The notes below the pieces were generated by a model. That model worked only from the letters and a program-made list of their open reading frames with translations. It was not told where the DNA came from and did not search any database. This document shows positions 62,740-64,000 of a stretch of 64,000 nt of DNA, piece by piece. This stretch comes from Candidatus Promineifilum breve (lineage in GTDB: Bacteria; Chloroflexota; Anaerolineae; Promineifilales; Promineifilaceae): the NCBI RefSeq assembly GCF_900066015.1, contig NZ_LN890656.1:434001-498000 (forward strand). The letters are read 5' to 3'. How positions within the stretch are numbered: the stretch's first letter is position 1; every line of letters begins with the position of its first letter. Both the position numbers and the translations under genes were made by a program.

Positions 62740-63246
62740 ATGCTGATTAGACCGGAAGAATTACACGATGAAACGGCTATTCGGGAGGTAAATCAACTGG
62801 CTTTCGGCCAGGAGGCCGAAGGCGCATTAGTCGATGCCTTGCGGGAGGCCGGGGCGGTGCTTTGCTCGCTGGTGGCCGAGGACGACGGCCGGATCGTCGG
62901 CCACATCCTGTTCAGTCCGGCCACGTTGGAGGACGGGCCAAGCCGTTGGGAAGTGGCCGCGCTGGGGCCGGTGGCGGTGCACCCCGAGCACCAGCGCCGT
63001 GGCATCGGCAGCGCCCTGATCCTTGCTGGGCTGGACATCTGCCGCGTGCGGGGTTATGACGTCGCCATCCTGCTGGGCCACCCGGCCTACTACCCCCGCT
63101 TTGGCTTTCGGCCGGCCGCGCCGCTGGGCATCCGCTGGGAACATGACGCGCCGGAAGAGGCGTTTATGGTGATGGAGCTTCAGGCGGGGGCATTGGCCGG
63201 GCGGCAAGGGATCATTCGCTTCCGGCCGGAGTTTGAGGGGGTGTGA
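62740..63246 (+). CDS. GNAT family N-acetyltransferase (YhbS-like)
   Basis: A 168-residue protein. LIRPEELHDETAIREVNQLAFGQ opens the fold; ALGPVAVHPEHQRRGIGSALILAGLDICR (about 71-99) contains the acetyl-CoA loop HQRRGIGSA; LLGHPAYYPRFGFRPA (about 112-127) is the YhbS-type C-terminal block. Substrate unknown. AAGGAATT lies before the ATG. Its 3' end overlaps the end of the convergent MscS gene by 35 bases. Confidence 0.9.
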   Translation: MLIRPEELHDETAIREVNQLAFGQEAEGALVDALREAGAVLCSLVAEDDGRIVGHILFSPATLEDGPSRWEVAALGPVAVHPEHQRRGIGSALILAGLDICRVRGYDVAILLGHPAYYPRFGFRPAAPLGIRWEHDAPEEAFMVMELQAGALAGRQGIIRFRPEFEGV

Positions 63247-64000
63247 CCGCCCCCATATTCACCAGACTCACCGGGCGCGGCGCGGCCATCGTGATGCCCG
63301 CCTCATCGAAGCGCAACTTCACCTGCTCGGTAAGATCGTACCGCACGCGGCCATAATCGGCCGGCTGCACGTAGGGCTGGAAGACAAGCTCAACACCGTT
63401 CTGGCTCAGGGCTTTCACGGCGATGACCGCCGGCGGCTCGGCGCGGACGCGCGGATCGGCCGCGGCCAGCGCCTGCAAGATCTCCTTGGCTCGCCGCAGA
63501 TCCGCCTCGTAGCCGACGGTGAACTCCATATCGACCCGCCGCCAGCCCAGGTCGGTGAAATTGACGATGGGATTGCCCATCACCTCGCGGTTGGGCATCA
63601 GCAGCAGGCTGTTATCGGGCGTGCGCAGGATGGTGTGGAAGAAGTGGACCGAATCGACCGTCCCCAGGCGGCGATCCCCGCCGACCTCGATGGAGTCGGC
63701 GTCGCGATAGGGGCGCAGCATGATGATCAACAGCCCCGAGGCCAGATTGGACAGCGAGTCCTGGAGGGCCAGACCAATCGCCAGGGCGCTGGCCCCCAGC
63801 ACAGCGATCAATGACGTCATCGGAATGCCCAGATTGCCCAGGGCGATGAGGGCGACGAGAATGATGCCGACGATGGTCAGGGCTTTGTCGAAGAAATCGA
63901 CGGTCAGCGCATCCAGCGGGCGGCGTTCCAGATTGCGCCGCACGAAACGCACCAGCAGGGTGACGAGGACGCGGCCGATCACAAAGATGAGGATCGACAC
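63212..64000 (-). CDS. MscS-family mechanosensitive channel, N-terminus outside window
   Basis: 262 codons seen; the start lies beyond 64000. Helix LTIVGIILVALIALGNLGI is followed by the pore helix with the TM3-like MTSLIAVLGASALAIGLALQDSLSNLASGLLIIMLRPY (Gly/Ala pattern and Gln-Asp exit motif), then the beta domain (DADSIEVGGDRRLGTVDSVHFFHTILRTPDNSLLLMPN) and the cytoplasmic alpha-beta domain. It releases solutes during hypo-osmotic shock. The C-terminal tail is Pro/Thr-rich. Confidence 0.93.
   Translation of the reverse strand: MSILIFVIGRVLVTLLVRFVRRNLERRPLDALTVDFFDKALTIVGIILVALIALGNLGIPMTSLIAVLGASALAIGLALQDSLSNLASGLLIIMLRPYRDADSIEVGGDRRLGTVDSVHFFHTILRTPDNSLLLMPNREVMGNPIVNFTDLGWRRVDMEFTVGYEADLRRAKEILQALAAADPRVRAEPPAVIAVKALSQNGVELVFQPYVQPADYGRVRYDLTEQVKLRFDEAGITMAAPRPVSLVNMGAVTPPQTPAGSE

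Noticed and set aside
1-64000. tRNA or rRNA genes
   Set aside because: No cloverleaf-like segment with TTCRANNC-type T-loop in context or rRNA core sequence was recognised by eye; a covariance-model search would settle it.

Overview
The window is GC-rich DNA with the gene content of a filamentous or anaerobic-digester type Chloroflexota (Anaerolineae/Ardenticatenia-like). This is inferred from the combination of an archaeal-type ProS, a split methylmalonyl-CoA mutase with MeaB, ELWxxDGT and DUF4331 proteins, Ala/Thr/Pro-rich lipoproteins and many kinds of short intergenic palindromes. No rRNA, tRNA, CRISPR, transposase or phage gene was recognised. Sixty-two protein genes are called; two are cut by the window edges (a C39-like peptidase at 1 and an MscS channel at 64000).

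Layout. 1-9.2 kb: mixed housekeeping and accessory genes (hydroxyisobutyrate-dehydrogenase family enzyme, YqhA, VapBC, FolE, a trypsin-nuclease fusion, an orphan MNT nucleotidyltransferase, a DHA2 exporter, a histidine phosphatase). 9.4-16.2 kb: an ECF sigma factor, its RskA-type anti-sigma factor, a strong terminator, then DUF4331, TPR and NicO-type nickel/cobalt transporter genes; probably one envelope or metal-handling regulon. 16.4-23.1 kb: ProS, an aminoglycoside-phosphotransferase-like kinase coupled to a DUF6886 gene, and a four-gene overlapping operon MaoC/GNAT/GyrI-like/GNAT. 23.2-28.3 kb: methylmalonyl-CoA mutase small and large subunits with a HigBA module between them. 28.4-38.5 kb: ELWxxDGT propeller, GH130, BrnTA, a phosphodiesterase-fold lipoprotein, CorA, an unknown protein and MeaB. 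38.5-39.2 kb: a gene-free repeat cluster. 39.3-46.4 kb: a GT-C type membrane glycosyltransferase with three in-frame tandem repeat arrays, beta-carbonic anhydrase, a BtrH-like protein and an acyl-CoA dehydrogenase. 46.7-51.1 kb: SDR, YggT, YggS, Imm_5-like protein, PQQ-type sugar dehydrogenase lipoprotein. 51.7-56.7 kb: Dtd and an exopolysaccharide operon (RmlA-like, BY-kinase, two Wzz-type proteins, GT4). 57.0-61.3 kb: ABC-2 exporter operon. 61.5-64 kb: rhodanese, CBS pair, GNAT and MscS.

Functional links: MutA/MutB/MeaB with acyl-CoA dehydrogenase and MaoC fit propionate/branched-chain acyl-CoA metabolism. GT4, the Wzz pair, BY-kinase and RmlA fit surface polysaccharide synthesis. VapBC, HigBA, BrnTA, a lone MNT protein, a lone Imm_5 protein and the protease-nuclease fusion form a scattered conflict/defence complement.

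The most unusual property is the number of unrelated short palindromic repeat families (at least a dozen). They fill almost every intergenic gap, including each gap inside the polysaccharide and ABC operons. One sits in frame inside mutA, one supplies the C-terminal tail of a Wzz protein, and one copy carries a nested 105-bp element with terminal inverted repeats, a 4-bp target duplication and an empty-site counterpart elsewhere in the window.
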